From NCBI GenBank assembly GCA_013285825.1, contig JABDGV010000010.1:277-37249 (forward strand): a DNA stretch of 36,973 bases, written 5' to 3'. The stretch is from Bacteroidota bacterium (GTDB taxonomy: Bacteria > Chlamydiota > Chlamydiia > Chlamydiales > FEN-1388). Below are positions 8,624 to 16,822 of the stretch, piece after piece (the first letter of the stretch is position 1; each line of letters starts with the position of its first letter). The position numbers and the translations under genes were made by a program. Below the pieces are notes generated by a model. That model was not told the DNA's origin. It saw nothing but the letters and a program-made list of their open reading frames with translations, and searched no databases.

Positions 8624-10075
8624 CTAAAGCTGTTCCATTTTCACTATTAACTCTTCTAGTTGTTTATCCTGTACTTGAGTCTCCTGCTTCAATTTTATCA
8701 ATTCTTCCACATACTTGTTTATCGATTTAATTGTTGTCTCTTTTCCCTTCTCATCAAACAGCATAACATTTGTACTGCCCCAGATTGAGGTACTATGTTT
8801 TCCATTGGGATTCATGAGGTTATGGACACTCTTGAATCCAGCGTTAATGGCTTCTTTCTGCAATTGAAAGCTCATATTGTATTTAGGAATATAGGACCCA
8901 AAAATATTCTTACCACCTGCAAATTCATCTACTTTACTGCTGAATAAGATCAAACTGGTATTTTTAAAGGGCTTCTTTTTGGCAATCTCTAAAAGCTTAC
9001 GTTTATTGTTTAAACCATCTCCTAACTTGTTCTTTTGCTGTTCTAAAGCAAATTGCTCTTTGGCAGCAGCACGAATAATGGTTGGAAGAAGAGGAAAATA
9101 ATATTCATTTTCTATATTGCGCGAAGCTACTTTGTATCCGGACGTAAATGTTTTATCCAGAATAATAAATCGAACCTCAATATCATCGTCAATCAATTTC
9201 ATGAGATTCATTGCTTGAGCGCCGCCTAGAGAATAGCCATAGACCGAGATGACCCGACAGCCTAGAGTTTTAAGAAAAGCAAGGTCTGCCATGGCATCGT
9301 AAATGAGCTTGTCTTCGCTGCAAGAGTTATCGGCCTCAGAATTTAGATGAACTGGATCTCCAGCATAGGAGGGTATAAAGACGTTGTATCCCATATCATG
9401 GTAGAATTGGCATTCTTCGTTAGAAAATATATCTGGCCCGCCTCCATTACCATGGTACAAAACGATAGTAGGACTGTCGAAAGAATTACCCTCCGCTAGG
9501 CGAAGTCGAGCATCATGTATGCGGCCATCAATCGATTTCACCTTTACAAAAGAACGATGCACCGAAGGCAACAATTCGTTTTTTGCAATTTCAAGATATT
9601 TTTCAACTGTAGGATTGGCAAGGTAATCCTGCATTTGCCTAGATGACTTTTCATCCATTTCTTCATCTTTATAATGAGAAATATAAGCGCTTCGCATCTG
9701 CTGTTTAAAACCATTCCCTTCCTTGCGCGTTGGAACATTATAAATAGTCGCGGGAATGTCGTAGATATAATCGAAAATAATCTTTTGAATGATCGAATGG
9801 TTATCAAAACCCTCAATGCTGCCACTATTTAGTACATGGCTTGACAAAAGCGGACCCACAAGTGGCACCATCATCAAGGCAGAACTTTCTATCTTTTTTT
9901 TATCTACCTCTTTTCCGCTTAACAGAGGCAATGATTTTTCAATGACCTTATAAACCCCTACTGGGAATAGAACTGGTGCTATAGCCGCACTTGTTACAAA
10001 TGAACCTACTTTAGAAAAAAAACCGATGTTAATTGATTCACTAGAATTAATATTTACATTTTTATTTGATATCAT
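8624..10075 (-). CDS. CHLPS/DUF818-family alpha/beta hydrolase, paralogue 2
   Basis: Colinear with the next gene along its length: VPLVGPLLSSH near residue 70, VLYHGNGGG at 205-212, and the nucleophile elbow GYSLGG at 280-285 (Ser282). In paralogue 1 the elbow is GHSLGG. The 483-aa protein carries an extra charged, probably coiled C-terminal tail (KQETQVQDKQLEELIVKMEQ). The pair is a tandem duplication that has diverged considerably, suggesting different substrates. The ATG is preceded by an AT-rich leader with only AAAGG nearby. Family membership is strong; the reaction is not known. Both genes are likely driven from the 10076-10223 gap. Confidence 0.85.
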   Translation of the reverse strand: MISNKNVNINSSESINIGFFSKVGSFVTSAAIAPVLFPVGVYKVIEKSLPLLSGKEVDKKKIESSALMMVPLVGPLLSSHVLNSGSIEGFDNHSIIQKIIFDYIYDIPATIYNVPTRKEGNGFKQQMRSAYISHYKDEEMDEKSSRQMQDYLANPTVEKYLEIAKNELLPSVHRSFVKVKSIDGRIHDARLRLAEGNSFDSPTIVLYHGNGGGPDIFSNEECQFYHDMGYNVFIPSYAGDPVHLNSEADNSCSEDKLIYDAMADLAFLKTLGCRVISVYGYSLGGAQAMNLMKLIDDDIEVRFIILDKTFTSGYKVASRNIENEYYFPLLPTIIRAAAKEQFALEQQKNKLGDGLNNKRKLLEIAKKKPFKNTSLILFSSKVDEFAGGKNIFGSYIPKYNMSFQLQKEAINAGFKSVHNLMNPNGKHSTSIWGSTNVMLFDEKGKETTIKSINKYVEELIKLKQETQVQDKQLEELIVKMEQL

Positions 10076-10161
10076 ATTACCTTTTACAATTTTTTATAAT
10101 TATAAATTATTTCATATTAAATGTGAAGGAGCAAGAAGAATATGAACAGAAACACTTTTCC

Positions 10162-10190
10162 TTGCATTGTATAGGCAAATTTCGTATTGA
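10162..10190 (+). promoter_or_regulatory. Sigma70-like promoter of the exported protein / guanine deaminase / YihY operon
   Basis: TTGCAT at 10162-10167 and TATTGA at 10185-10190 are separated by 17 bases and lie 34 bases before the ATG. A good ribosome-binding site (AAGGTGG, seven bases before ATG 10224) follows. Not experimentally supported. Confidence 0.4.
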
Positions 10191-10223
10191 TGACAGGAAA
10201 TTCACAATTCAAGGTGGACGATT

Positions 10224-10760
10224 ATGAAAAAACTCTTTCTACTTGCAATACTATCTGTTGCAACACTTAGACTTGCTGCCGACGGCAATCCAATGCCGCA
10301 GCCTCCTCAACCAACGCCTCAGCCACAGTCAACGATGATCTCTATCCCGAAAACTGTGAGCGGATTAAAACCAATCAACCTCCGAATCGAACCCCTTTCT
10401 GATGACCAAATGAAAAATGGTCTTAGCATGGATGCTCTTAAAGATATGGTTATGAAACGCCTTTCTGATTCTGACATTACAATTTCTGCTAACGTGACCC
10501 AGCCCATACTTATTTTACGTGTGCGTTCTATTCCTTCTGGCGTTGATATCGCTACCTACTTTCAGCTCAGCCTCATGGAAGAGTCGATGCTCTTAAGAAA
10601 CAGATCTATGTACAATGCCATCACCTGGTCGCAAGCATCTCTTCTCAGCTGCCGGCCCGAAGAGCTTCAAAAGGAAGTTGCAGAAAGTGTTGACTCAATG
10701 GTACAGGCCTTTGCAAAAGACTATAAAAAAGCATTTGCCCCTGTAATCACAACCAACTAG
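10224..10760 (+). CDS. Exported protein with proline-rich linker, unknown function
   Basis: A signal peptide (MKKLFLLAILSVATLRLAADG, cleavage near residue 19) precedes a Pro/Gln-rich linker (PMPQPPQPTPQPQ) and a small alpha/beta domain of about 140 residues. This layout suggests a periplasmic or outer-membrane-associated protein with a flexible tether. The domain includes a helix (SMDALKDMVMKRLSD) and a strand (PILILRVRSI), a pattern seen in envelope assembly or transport auxiliary proteins, but I cannot assign a family. It has the best ribosome-binding site in the area and is followed after eight bases by guanine deaminase, so the two are probably co-transcribed without obvious functional link. 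Confidence 0.75.
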   Translation: MKKLFLLAILSVATLRLAADGNPMPQPPQPTPQPQSTMISIPKTVSGLKPINLRIEPLSDDQMKNGLSMDALKDMVMKRLSDSDITISANVTQPILILRVRSIPSGVDIATYFQLSLMEESMLLRNRSMYNAITWSQASLLSCRPEELQKEVAESVDSMVQAFAKDYKKAFAPVITTN

Positions 10761-10768
10761 GCAACCAG

Positions 10769-11248
10769 ATGACCAAAACCCAGCACGAACAGTTCATGAA
10801 GCAAGCGATTGAACTTGCTCGTGCTGGGTCAAAACATGGTCAAGGCGGCCCTTTTGGAGCAATTATTGTATTTGAAGGCAAAGTTGTAGGTACGGGATCG
10901 AATAAGGTCACCTCGACCAATGACCCTACAGCTCATGCAGAAGTTGTTGCCATTAGAGAGGCTTGCCGCAACCTCAAAACATTTTCTCTTAAAGGCGCAC
11001 AAATCTACACTAGCTGTGAGCCGTGTCCTATGTGTCTTGCGGCTCTTTACTGGGCTCGTATCGATCAAATCTTCTTTGCAGCTACACAAGAAGATGCAGC
11101 GACCATTGGCTTTGATGACGCTTTTTTCTACATTGAATTAAAAAAATCCCCCCAGAATAGACTCATCCCTGCAATACCTCTTCTTCGGGATCAAAGTGTT
11201 GAAGTGTTTAAAGAGTGGCATAAAGACCCCAACCGGATTCCCTACTAA
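10769..11248 (+). CDS. guaD: Guanine deaminase (cytidine-deaminase fold)
   Basis: The 159-aa protein follows Bacillus subtilis guanine deaminase closely: GGPFGAIIV near residue 26, NDPTAHAEVVAIREAC with the zinc ligand and proton shuttle HAE at 56-58, TSCEPCPMCL with zinc Cys at about 85-89 (PCPMC), and the GFDD..FY segment near residue 118 that helps separate guanine deaminases from tRNA adenosine deaminase TadA. It would convert guanine to xanthine and ammonia in the cytoplasm. The length matches the B. subtilis type. Its stop overlaps the next start by one base (TAATG). It is the only clear nucleobase enzyme near the NCS1-type permease operon. CMP/dCMP or other nucleoside deaminase activity is a less likely alternative. 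Confidence 0.85.
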   Translation: MTKTQHEQFMKQAIELARAGSKHGQGGPFGAIIVFEGKVVGTGSNKVTSTNDPTAHAEVVAIREACRNLKTFSLKGAQIYTSCEPCPMCLAALYWARIDQIFFAATQEDAATIGFDDAFFYIELKKSPQNRLIPAIPLLRDQSVEVFKEWHKDPNRIPY

Positions 11249-12429
11249 TGTTAAAATGGTTCAAGTTCGTGTGGCATATCGGTATTCGAACCACGTATGA
11301 TGGAACGCTTATCCGTGCTTCAGCGCTTACCTATCAAACTCTTTTAGCTATTGTTCCACTTCTAGCCCTTATGCTTGCTATCGCGAAAGGGTTTGGCCTT
11401 CAAAACCTCCTTGAGCAGACCCTTAATCAAGAGTTTCGAGAACAAACTGAGACATTGCAATACCTTTTGAAATTCTCTACAAATACTCTTGAACAGCTAC
11501 GTGAAGGCGCTCTTGCAGCCTTTGGTTTGATAGCTCTATTCTTCACAGTAACAAGGCTCTTTGCCTCTTTTGAAGAGGCCTTAAATTCTATGTGGGGTGT
11601 TGTTGAACGAAGATCCTTTCTTCGCATGCTGTCAGCACATATTAGCTTAGTCTTAGTCGCGCCGCTTCTTTTTGCTTTTTCCAGCAGCATAGCGATATTT
11701 CTTACGACTCAAATCCAATCGCAGCCTGAAGATGGAATACTTGTTGAATACACAAGGTCTTTTTTTGGAACCCTTTTGCCCATAATCCCCTACTTCACCA
11801 TTGCGCTGCTCTTCACCATCTTTCTCTACGCTCTGCCAGCCAGACGCCCCATGTGGTATGAAGCACTTCTTTCAGGCGCTCTTGCCTCGATCGCTTTCCA
11901 GGTCCTTCAAGGATCCTATATTCATGTTCAACTTGAAATGACGAAGATTAGTGCCGTTTGGGGCAGCTTTGTTGCCCTTCCCCTCTTTCTTGTATGGCTT
12001 TGGGTAAGCTGGACTATTTTGTTAATTGGCGGACAGCTCTGTGTTGCCCTCCATGAGCATCTCTGGACCTACTCAAAAATCGAAGACTCTATCTACTCCC
12101 CTGCTGTGAAAATCAGCTATATGCTTGCTATTTTAGAAGAAGTAGAACGCTCTCTTCATGTTGATAAGCACTGCCTCTCAGTCGAAGAGCTGGGGCGGCG
12201 CCTTCAAATTCCGCAAAGAGTATTAAATCCCCTTTTACTTGAGATGCAAAAAAACAACTCCATCATGCTTTCAATGGGAGAGGAAAATACATCGACCCTT
12301 GTCGCCCCCCTCGTAGCCCCAAGCTTTACCGCTGTAGCTGTGATTCAAGAACGCACTATTCAGCAAGTACCAGAGACAATTCAGCCTGTCTGCAGGAAAG
12401 TTGCACTTCAGTTAGAACTATTAAAGTAA
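11248..12429 (+). CDS. YihY/virulence factor BrkB family membrane protein
   Basis: The N-terminus (ASALTYQTLLAIVPLLALML) is the family hallmark: a conserved region leading into the first membrane helix. Six hydrophobic segments follow to about residue 270 (including the LFLVWLWVSWTILLIGGQL helix), then a cytoplasmic C-terminal region of about 120 residues resembling a winged-helix (VEELGRRLQIPQRVLNPLL). Such a C-terminal domain occurs in many members. The role of the family is unresolved; it was once misannotated as RNase BN. It overlaps guanine deaminase by one base and probably shares its transcript. Confidence 0.85.
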   Translation: MLKWFKFVWHIGIRTTYDGTLIRASALTYQTLLAIVPLLALMLAIAKGFGLQNLLEQTLNQEFREQTETLQYLLKFSTNTLEQLREGALAAFGLIALFFTVTRLFASFEEALNSMWGVVERRSFLRMLSAHISLVLVAPLLFAFSSSIAIFLTTQIQSQPEDGILVEYTRSFFGTLLPIIPYFTIALLFTIFLYALPARRPMWYEALLSGALASIAFQVLQGSYIHVQLEMTKISAVWGSFVALPLFLVWLWVSWTILLIGGQLCVALHEHLWTYSKIEDSIYSPAVKISYMLAILEEVERSLHVDKHCLSVEELGRRLQIPQRVLNPLLLEMQKNNSIMLSMGEENTSTLVAPLVAPSFTAVAVIQERTIQQVPETIQPVCRKVALQLELLK

Positions 12430-12433
12430 AATA

Positions 12434-12463
12434 TTGACATTTTTACTATATTTTTGATATTAT
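12434..12463 (+). promoter_or_regulatory. Strong sigma70-like promoter of the 12489 orphan gene
   Basis: Perfect TTGACA at 12434-12439, an 18-base spacer, and TATTAT at 12458-12463, followed by an AT-only leader to ATG 12489 with no Shine-Dalgarno sequence. The promoter makes this gene separate from the upstream operon. Confidence 0.6.
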
Positions 12464-12488
12464 TCGTTTTAAATAAATAAATAATATA

Positions 12489-13514
12489 ATGTCTTTATCA
12501 GAATATAATCCGTTTCAAAATTGTACGAGTGTGTGGGAAACTGCAAAAACCTTTGCATCTTTTGCAACAGCTGATCTTATGAACAGCCTAACAAAGCAAA
12601 TTTTACCCACTCGCACGCTGTCTGTGAAAAATAGCTTAACAAGCTGCATCCACACAATGATTGCGCTTGGCAAACTATTTCACGGCGATGAATCCAATAA
12701 GGTAATCAAAGCAGTCCTTGAAGAGTGCACCTCGATAATTCCCATTCACATAAACTCAAAAAAATTAACAGTTAAGATCAACTCAGCTTTATTTAGTTCA
12801 GCCCTTTCTCTTTCAGCACTAAAGATGAGCACGAGCGATTCAAATGACTATGACACTATATGCCAAGAAAACTCTACTCTCATGCATAGCTTATTTACTC
12901 AACATGTGAACTCATCCCCATTCAAGTATTTAAACTTAAATCCTGATAGCTTCGTATCTGCCTACAAAACAAAAAAATTCGACTTTAATCAGATCAGTTA
13001 TGATTCCCTATCCAAGGATCTTGCAACCACAGAAAAGCAGCTAACACAAAAAATTGATTTTATTTACTATCTCACTCTTGTCAATCCTATGGGGAAGGGC
13101 TTCCTTCACGGTTTTGTGATTCATCAATATTTGGGTGAAGATAAAGAGCCTCTCTATCAAATTTTTCAGTCAATGGTTACGACCTATACTCTCAAAGAAA
13201 GTATGGAAAGTCTTGAACAGAAGGGAATCGGTTCAAAAGGCCTCGATAAAAAGCAGTTCACTGAATTTCTTAAAAATCTAAAGGTAGTTGTTTGCAATCA
13301 ATCTCAAGGTACTACAGATATAACTCGATGGACAAATGCCTTTGAGCGCTGCTTTCAGCTAAAACCAAGCCCTATACCAGATATGAACATCGTTGGAAAG
13401 AGCGACTCATCTGAAGTAACTATTGCCGATGTTTCACTTCGCTATCAGTTTCTTCAGTGTGATACAACGAAATTGGCGGAGCAGTCCTTCAAAAACATCT
13501 TTCATGAATTCTAA
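12489..13514 (+). CDS. Orphan protein, 341 aa, possible secreted effector
   Basis: Not assigned to a family. It is a soluble protein rich in Ser and Thr without signal peptide. Residues 207-235 (HGFVIHQYLG, then YQIFQSMVTTYTL) resemble the His-containing strand pair of some papain-like effector hydrolases, where a His strand is followed by an 'IYQSY..yTL' strand; Cys12, Cys53 or Cys80 could then be the nucleophile. This is a weak pattern-based suggestion. It has its own strong promoter and an AT-rich leader without Shine-Dalgarno, like the WD40 genes. Its end overlaps the convergent 13511-13999 gene by four bases. Confidence 0.65.
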   Translation: MSLSEYNPFQNCTSVWETAKTFASFATADLMNSLTKQILPTRTLSVKNSLTSCIHTMIALGKLFHGDESNKVIKAVLEECTSIIPIHINSKKLTVKINSALFSSALSLSALKMSTSDSNDYDTICQENSTLMHSLFTQHVNSSPFKYLNLNPDSFVSAYKTKKFDFNQISYDSLSKDLATTEKQLTQKIDFIYYLTLVNPMGKGFLHGFVIHQYLGEDKEPLYQIFQSMVTTYTLKESMESLEQKGIGSKGLDKKQFTEFLKNLKVVVCNQSQGTTDITRWTNAFERCFQLKPSPIPDMNIVGKSDSSEVTIADVSLRYQFLQCDTTKLAEQSFKNIFHEF

Positions 13515-13999
13515 ACAGCCGATGTATTGACGAGTGAAGCAAGTTTAGCTTCTGTAAAGCCTCCCCGCGTTTGCCAAAGAGGAATCCCTTCAGCATTAAC
13601 AAGTACGACCACAAGCTCATCTTGCTCATCTTTCTGAAGAGCTGAGAAAAAGATAAAGCCCTCTTCATCTTCAAAAACGGGAACAACCCGCGCATAGTGC
13701 TTTTCAGGCACTTTTCGATTTAAGAGAGCAAGAAACCCAGATCTAAAAATTGAGGCGGAAAAGAAGCCTCTGATAACTGGGACAGCAACTATTTGGTACT
13801 TCTTTATCAATTCAGGATGCTTCTGTAGGGATGAAAACCAATCATGAATCTGTGAATGAGATTTTAAGGTCGATCCAATGAAAAGCAATTGGTTATTAAG
13901 CGGAAAGGTATGGGTAGTTCCTCCCAAGCTCTTCAACACAATCGAATCCTGAGCCATAAGAGATGTGCTGATGAAGAGGGCTATTAAAAAACATTTCAT
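13511..13999 (-). CDS. Exported thioredoxin-fold-like protein lacking CXXC
   Basis: A short signal peptide (MKCFLIALFISTSLMAQ) precedes about 145 residues whose strand-helix order (LLFIGSTLKSHSQIHDWFSS, then YQIVAVPVIRGFF, then DELVVVLVNAEGIPLWQTRG) resembles peroxiredoxin/ATP10-like thioredoxin folds. No CXXC or peroxidatic Cys is present; the only Cys, residue 3, lies in the signal peptide. It is therefore unlikely to be a redox enzyme and may be a periplasmic binding or assembly factor. It is convergent with the preceding orphan gene and downstream of brnQ on the same strand, separated by a CACAGAG hairpin. The fold call is tentative. Confidence 0.6.
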   Translation of the reverse strand: MKCFLIALFISTSLMAQDSIVLKSLGGTTHTFPLNNQLLFIGSTLKSHSQIHDWFSSLQKHPELIKKYQIVAVPVIRGFFSASIFRSGFLALLNRKVPEKHYARVVPVFEDEEGFIFFSALQKDEQDELVVVLVNAEGIPLWQTRGGFTEAKLASLVNTSAV

Positions 14000-14079
14000 C
14001 AGTCCCTGAGCTTTGAACTAGTTGAACACAAATAGCACTAAGTTCAATCTAATGTCAACTATTCAACTTTTTATTTTAA

Positions 14080-14121
14080 AACCACAGAGATTACAGAGAG
14101 ACTCAATTGATCTCTGTGGTT
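14080..14121. repeat. CACAGAG-type inverted repeat / possible terminator of brnQ
   Basis: AACCACAGAGAT at 14080-14091 pairs perfectly with 14110-14121 (12 bp). The left arm continues with a second TACAGAG unit at a nine-base period. On the minus strand it is followed by TTTTAAAATAAAAA, so it could end the brnQ transcript. Confidence 0.65.
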
Positions 14122-14135
14122 CAATATTCCGCAGC

Positions 14136-15311
14136 TTAAAATGAAAAAATCAGAGCCAAAATAAAGGCGCACGCAACAGGCGCCTTGACAACTCTAACGC
14201 CCCAAAGTTTGTACGCGATGTTCAAGAGCGTCAATACAATCAGAGAAGGATAGGTTATCTGTACAACAGGAGTAAGCATCTTAAAAATGCCTGAAAACTC
14301 AAGCGTTGCAATAAAGAAAGAGACAACGCAAGTGATGATCAAACTCCAGCAATAAGAGATCTTATTTGCCGTCACATCGTGATGAAGAAACTCAGCAAAC
14401 ACGGCAGCAAGCGCAATCGCTGTCGTAAGACATGCGAGAATAACAGCAGTTGAAGTGACAACGCCTGCATAGGGCCCCAAAATATGGTGCGTAATGGTGC
14501 TCAGCACAATCGCGTCGGGGACATTTGCAAGCAGCGCCGTATGGCGGGCTGCAACAAAGCTCATGCCAAAATAGACAAGCCCTAAAAGACCCGCTCCAAT
14601 CGTGCATGCCATCAAGCTGTTCTTTGTAAGCAACCTCTTATCAAGATGGCCATCTTTGAGCGATACATGCTTGAGCGAGTTGATTACAACAGCGCAAAAG
14701 AAGAAGGCGCCGATCAAATCCATCGTCTGGTAGCCAGTAACAAGGCCCAAGGAAAAGGATTTGGTAGCTTCTATTGAAGTCCCCTCTTGAATTGCAGGTA
14801 CGTCCCAAAGACCCATAACAATGATTAGTCCAAGCGCAATCACAAGCGCCGGCGAGAGCCACTGCCCGATAATATCAACGATTCTCGACTTACGATACGT
14901 CGAAAGATAGATCAAGATGGCTGAAAATGCGCAAAAGAATTCGAGATGCAGCGATGGAATCATATGCTGTGCTGTAGCGAAAGAAAGTGCAATGCAGCGC
15001 GGCAAAGCGCCAAGAGGTCCAATAAAAGCCATAACGAGCGCAATGACAACAAAGCCCACCTTTGACCCAATTCTTGAAAAGAACGAACGGTAGTCGCCAT
15101 CAAAAAGTATAAGACCATAGAGCCCTAAAAATGGGACAATGACTGCAGTGAGGAAGAAGCCGAAGAAGGCCCAAATAGTTGTGCCGCTGGCCTGCTGACC
15201 AACGAGAAGAGGATAGACCACGTTTCCAGCTCCAAAAAACATGGAGAACATGGCAAGGCCTACGGATAAAATGTAGGCAAAATGGGAAGTTGATTTTTGT
15301 TCCATATACAC
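14136..15311 (-). CDS. brnQ: Branched-chain amino acid transport carrier, LIVCS family
   Basis: A 391-aa membrane protein with about 12 hydrophobic helices. The N-terminus (VGLAMFSMFFGAGNVVYPLLVGQ) is the conserved first helix of the LIVCS (BrnQ) family, and GPLGALPRCIALSFATAQ resembles the second conserved stretch of the family. These are sodium- or proton-coupled importers of Leu, Ile and Val in the inner membrane, and BrnQ-like carriers are common in chlamydiae, which depend on host amino acids. The length is slightly below the usual 430-440 aa. The start may be Met1 or Met3. The gene is followed by a CACAGAG hairpin and appears monocistronic or weakly linked to the 13511 gene. Confidence 0.9.
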   Translation of the reverse strand: MYMEQKSTSHFAYILSVGLAMFSMFFGAGNVVYPLLVGQQASGTTIWAFFGFFLTAVIVPFLGLYGLILFDGDYRSFFSRIGSKVGFVVIALVMAFIGPLGALPRCIALSFATAQHMIPSLHLEFFCAFSAILIYLSTYRKSRIVDIIGQWLSPALVIALGLIIVMGLWDVPAIQEGTSIEATKSFSLGLVTGYQTMDLIGAFFFCAVVINSLKHVSLKDGHLDKRLLTKNSLMACTIGAGLLGLVYFGMSFVAARHTALLANVPDAIVLSTITHHILGPYAGVVTSTAVILACLTTAIALAAVFAEFLHHDVTANKISYCWSLIITCVVSFFIATLEFSGIFKMLTPVVQITYPSLIVLTLLNIAYKLWGVRVVKAPVACAFILALIFSF

Positions 15312-15516
15312 TTTAGTTATTCAATTTCAAAAAAGGAGAAATATGTGTAGCAAGGTTAGAGTGCATGGGGCTGGAGCCCCACAATAATAGACAGGACGAC
15401 AAAGATGTGACGCATATCTTTTGATGACATAATCTTCTTGAATCCAGTCCTTCATGCTTTATATAAAAAATAGCAGACGACCCCCCATTTCATCAAGTGA
15501 AATTTTCTTTTTTATG

Positions 15517-15545
15517 TTGAGTTCTTATTACAAATATAATAAAAT
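15517..15545 (+). promoter_or_regulatory. Promoter of the first Cdc20-like gene pair
   Basis: TTGAGT at 15517-15522, a 17-base spacer and TAAAAT at 15540-15545 (an overlapping TATAAT lies at 15535-15540). The leader TATTAAATCAAACTTTAAAA that follows is closely similar to that of the second pair (18188-18220). There is no Shine-Dalgarno sequence before ATG 15577. The rest of the 15312-15516 gap holds only a short GGGGC/GCCCC hairpin at 15366-15381. Confidence 0.55.
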
Positions 15546-15576
15546 TATTAAATCAAACTTTAAAATGAAATTATAT

Positions 15577-16821
15577 ATGAGCGTAAAAAGTATTTCAGAT
15601 CGAGATATCTCATTAAGAGACGAAATGGAGTTGAGCCAATACCTATCAAGCTTGAGCCTTAAAGAGACAAATAACTGCGTAAAAAAACCTTATAATTCAG
15701 CACTATTTGAAAGGATGTTTGGTTATAAAACCCTTCCCCCTATTTTACGCTTTTCCGAACCAAAGAAATATACACAATTGCCCTTAACCAAGTCTAAACC
15801 CATTGAACAGAGCAAGCCAGAACCCATCAAACAAAGTAAGCAATATCTAAAAATTCCTGAAATTTCCAAAATTCTAGACGCCCCTGGACTCGTCAATCGG
15901 TACGATTTCAACCATTTATCTGGAACTGATTCACATCTTGGAATTGTCCTTGAAGACAAAATCTATACCTACGATTTAAAGACCGCAACGAGTCAAAAAT
16001 GGAATATTGAAGGAGCTGACCAAATAACCTGCCTGCACCTTATCCATGGAAAAGAGCAAATTGTTTACGGCACAGAATTATCTAGATCCTATAGCGAAGT
16101 TCGATTTATGGATTCTCCCACGCATCTCAAATGGGCAATCGGACTTTCCAACGACACTCCCCTTTCATTTGCACAACACTGGAATGGTGTACTCTACATT
16201 GGCTCGAAAAAAGGCTCTATTTTTGCCCTTGATAAGCAATTTAAGCAGTGTTTTAGTTTAGTAGACGCTCACACTGCACCTATCTGCAAACTGGTAGCGC
16301 ATAATAACTACCTCGCCACGGGCGGAAATGACAGCTTAGTCAAGGTGTGGGATTTGAGAAAGTTCAGCTCACCATTGAGAGAGTTTACTTTTGGCGCTCC
16401 AGTCCGTGCATTAGATTGGATAGATGATAGTAGACTCATCGCTGGTGGAATGATCGAGGATCCTTGCATTCGAATATATGACATAGAACGAAATAAGCTT
16501 CGCTGCAAGATAAACACAACGGCTGCAGTCTCAAACCTTCATATGAGCCAAGACAGCTCATATACATTTATCAGCACCCACTGCAGACTTTCTTTAAATT
16601 TTAGCTCAATTAAACTATGGAAATTGAAAGGTGATGAACCTCAACTGATCGATGAAACTGACCCTGAAAAGAGCTCCATCATGTACTCGGCGATGGCTAA
16701 AGGCGGAACCACGCTTATCACAGCAGATTCAAGGCAAGAAAATGTCCAAATAAGAGATGAAATCTTTGCGCCAAAGTCAAATCTATCGTTTGAAGAACCA
16801 TTTACAAGGGAAATTCGGTAA
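15577..16821 (+). CDS. Cdc20/Cdh1 (Fizzy)-like WD40 protein 1 (A1), degenerate C-box
   Basis: The start is set at 15577 by alignment of MSVKSISDR with MSDKI.DR of the three paralogues; the longer frame from 15454 adds only leader sequence. The 414-aa protein has a degenerate C-box (residues 8-14, DRDISLR versus DR[FY]IPxR), PPILRF (54-59), then the entry to the WD40 propeller with LDAPGLV at 100-106, a motif typical of eukaryotic Cdc20 (LDAPGLVDDYY). ATGGNDSLVKVWD (247-259) matches the Cdc20 repeat LA[ST]GGNDN.V..W. The region equal to Cdc20 DTGSQV is eroded to NTTAAV but keeps NLH and STH. It ends in Ile-Arg, like Cdc20/Cdh1, whose IR tail binds APC3. First gene of a pair with one base before A2. 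Inferred role: host APC/C-directed effector, perhaps altered in docking. Confidence 0.85.
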   Translation: MSVKSISDRDISLRDEMELSQYLSSLSLKETNNCVKKPYNSALFERMFGYKTLPPILRFSEPKKYTQLPLTKSKPIEQSKPEPIKQSKQYLKIPEISKILDAPGLVNRYDFNHLSGTDSHLGIVLEDKIYTYDLKTATSQKWNIEGADQITCLHLIHGKEQIVYGTELSRSYSEVRFMDSPTHLKWAIGLSNDTPLSFAQHWNGVLYIGSKKGSIFALDKQFKQCFSLVDAHTAPICKLVAHNNYLATGGNDSLVKVWDLRKFSSPLREFTFGAPVRALDWIDDSRLIAGGMIEDPCIRIYDIERNKLRCKINTTAAVSNLHMSQDSSYTFISTHCRLSLNFSSIKLWKLKGDEPQLIDETDPEKSSIMYSAMAKGGTTLITADSRQENVQIRDEIFAPKSNLSFEEPFTREIR

Positions 16822-16822
16822 T

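Noticed and set aside
10769..11248. tRNA adenosine deaminase TadA
   Set aside because: The HAE and PCPMC motifs are shared, but the NDPTAHAE context and GFDD segment match guanine deaminase better.
15366..15381. Terminator at the TGGGGC-TGGA-GCCCCA hairpin
   Set aside because: No T-run follows on either strand, so it lacks the second half of an intrinsic terminator.
15454..15576. N-terminal extension of the first WD40 gene
   Set aside because: The extra 41 residues are encoded by the AT-rich promoter and leader, and have no equivalent in the paralogues, which all start with MS..I.DR.
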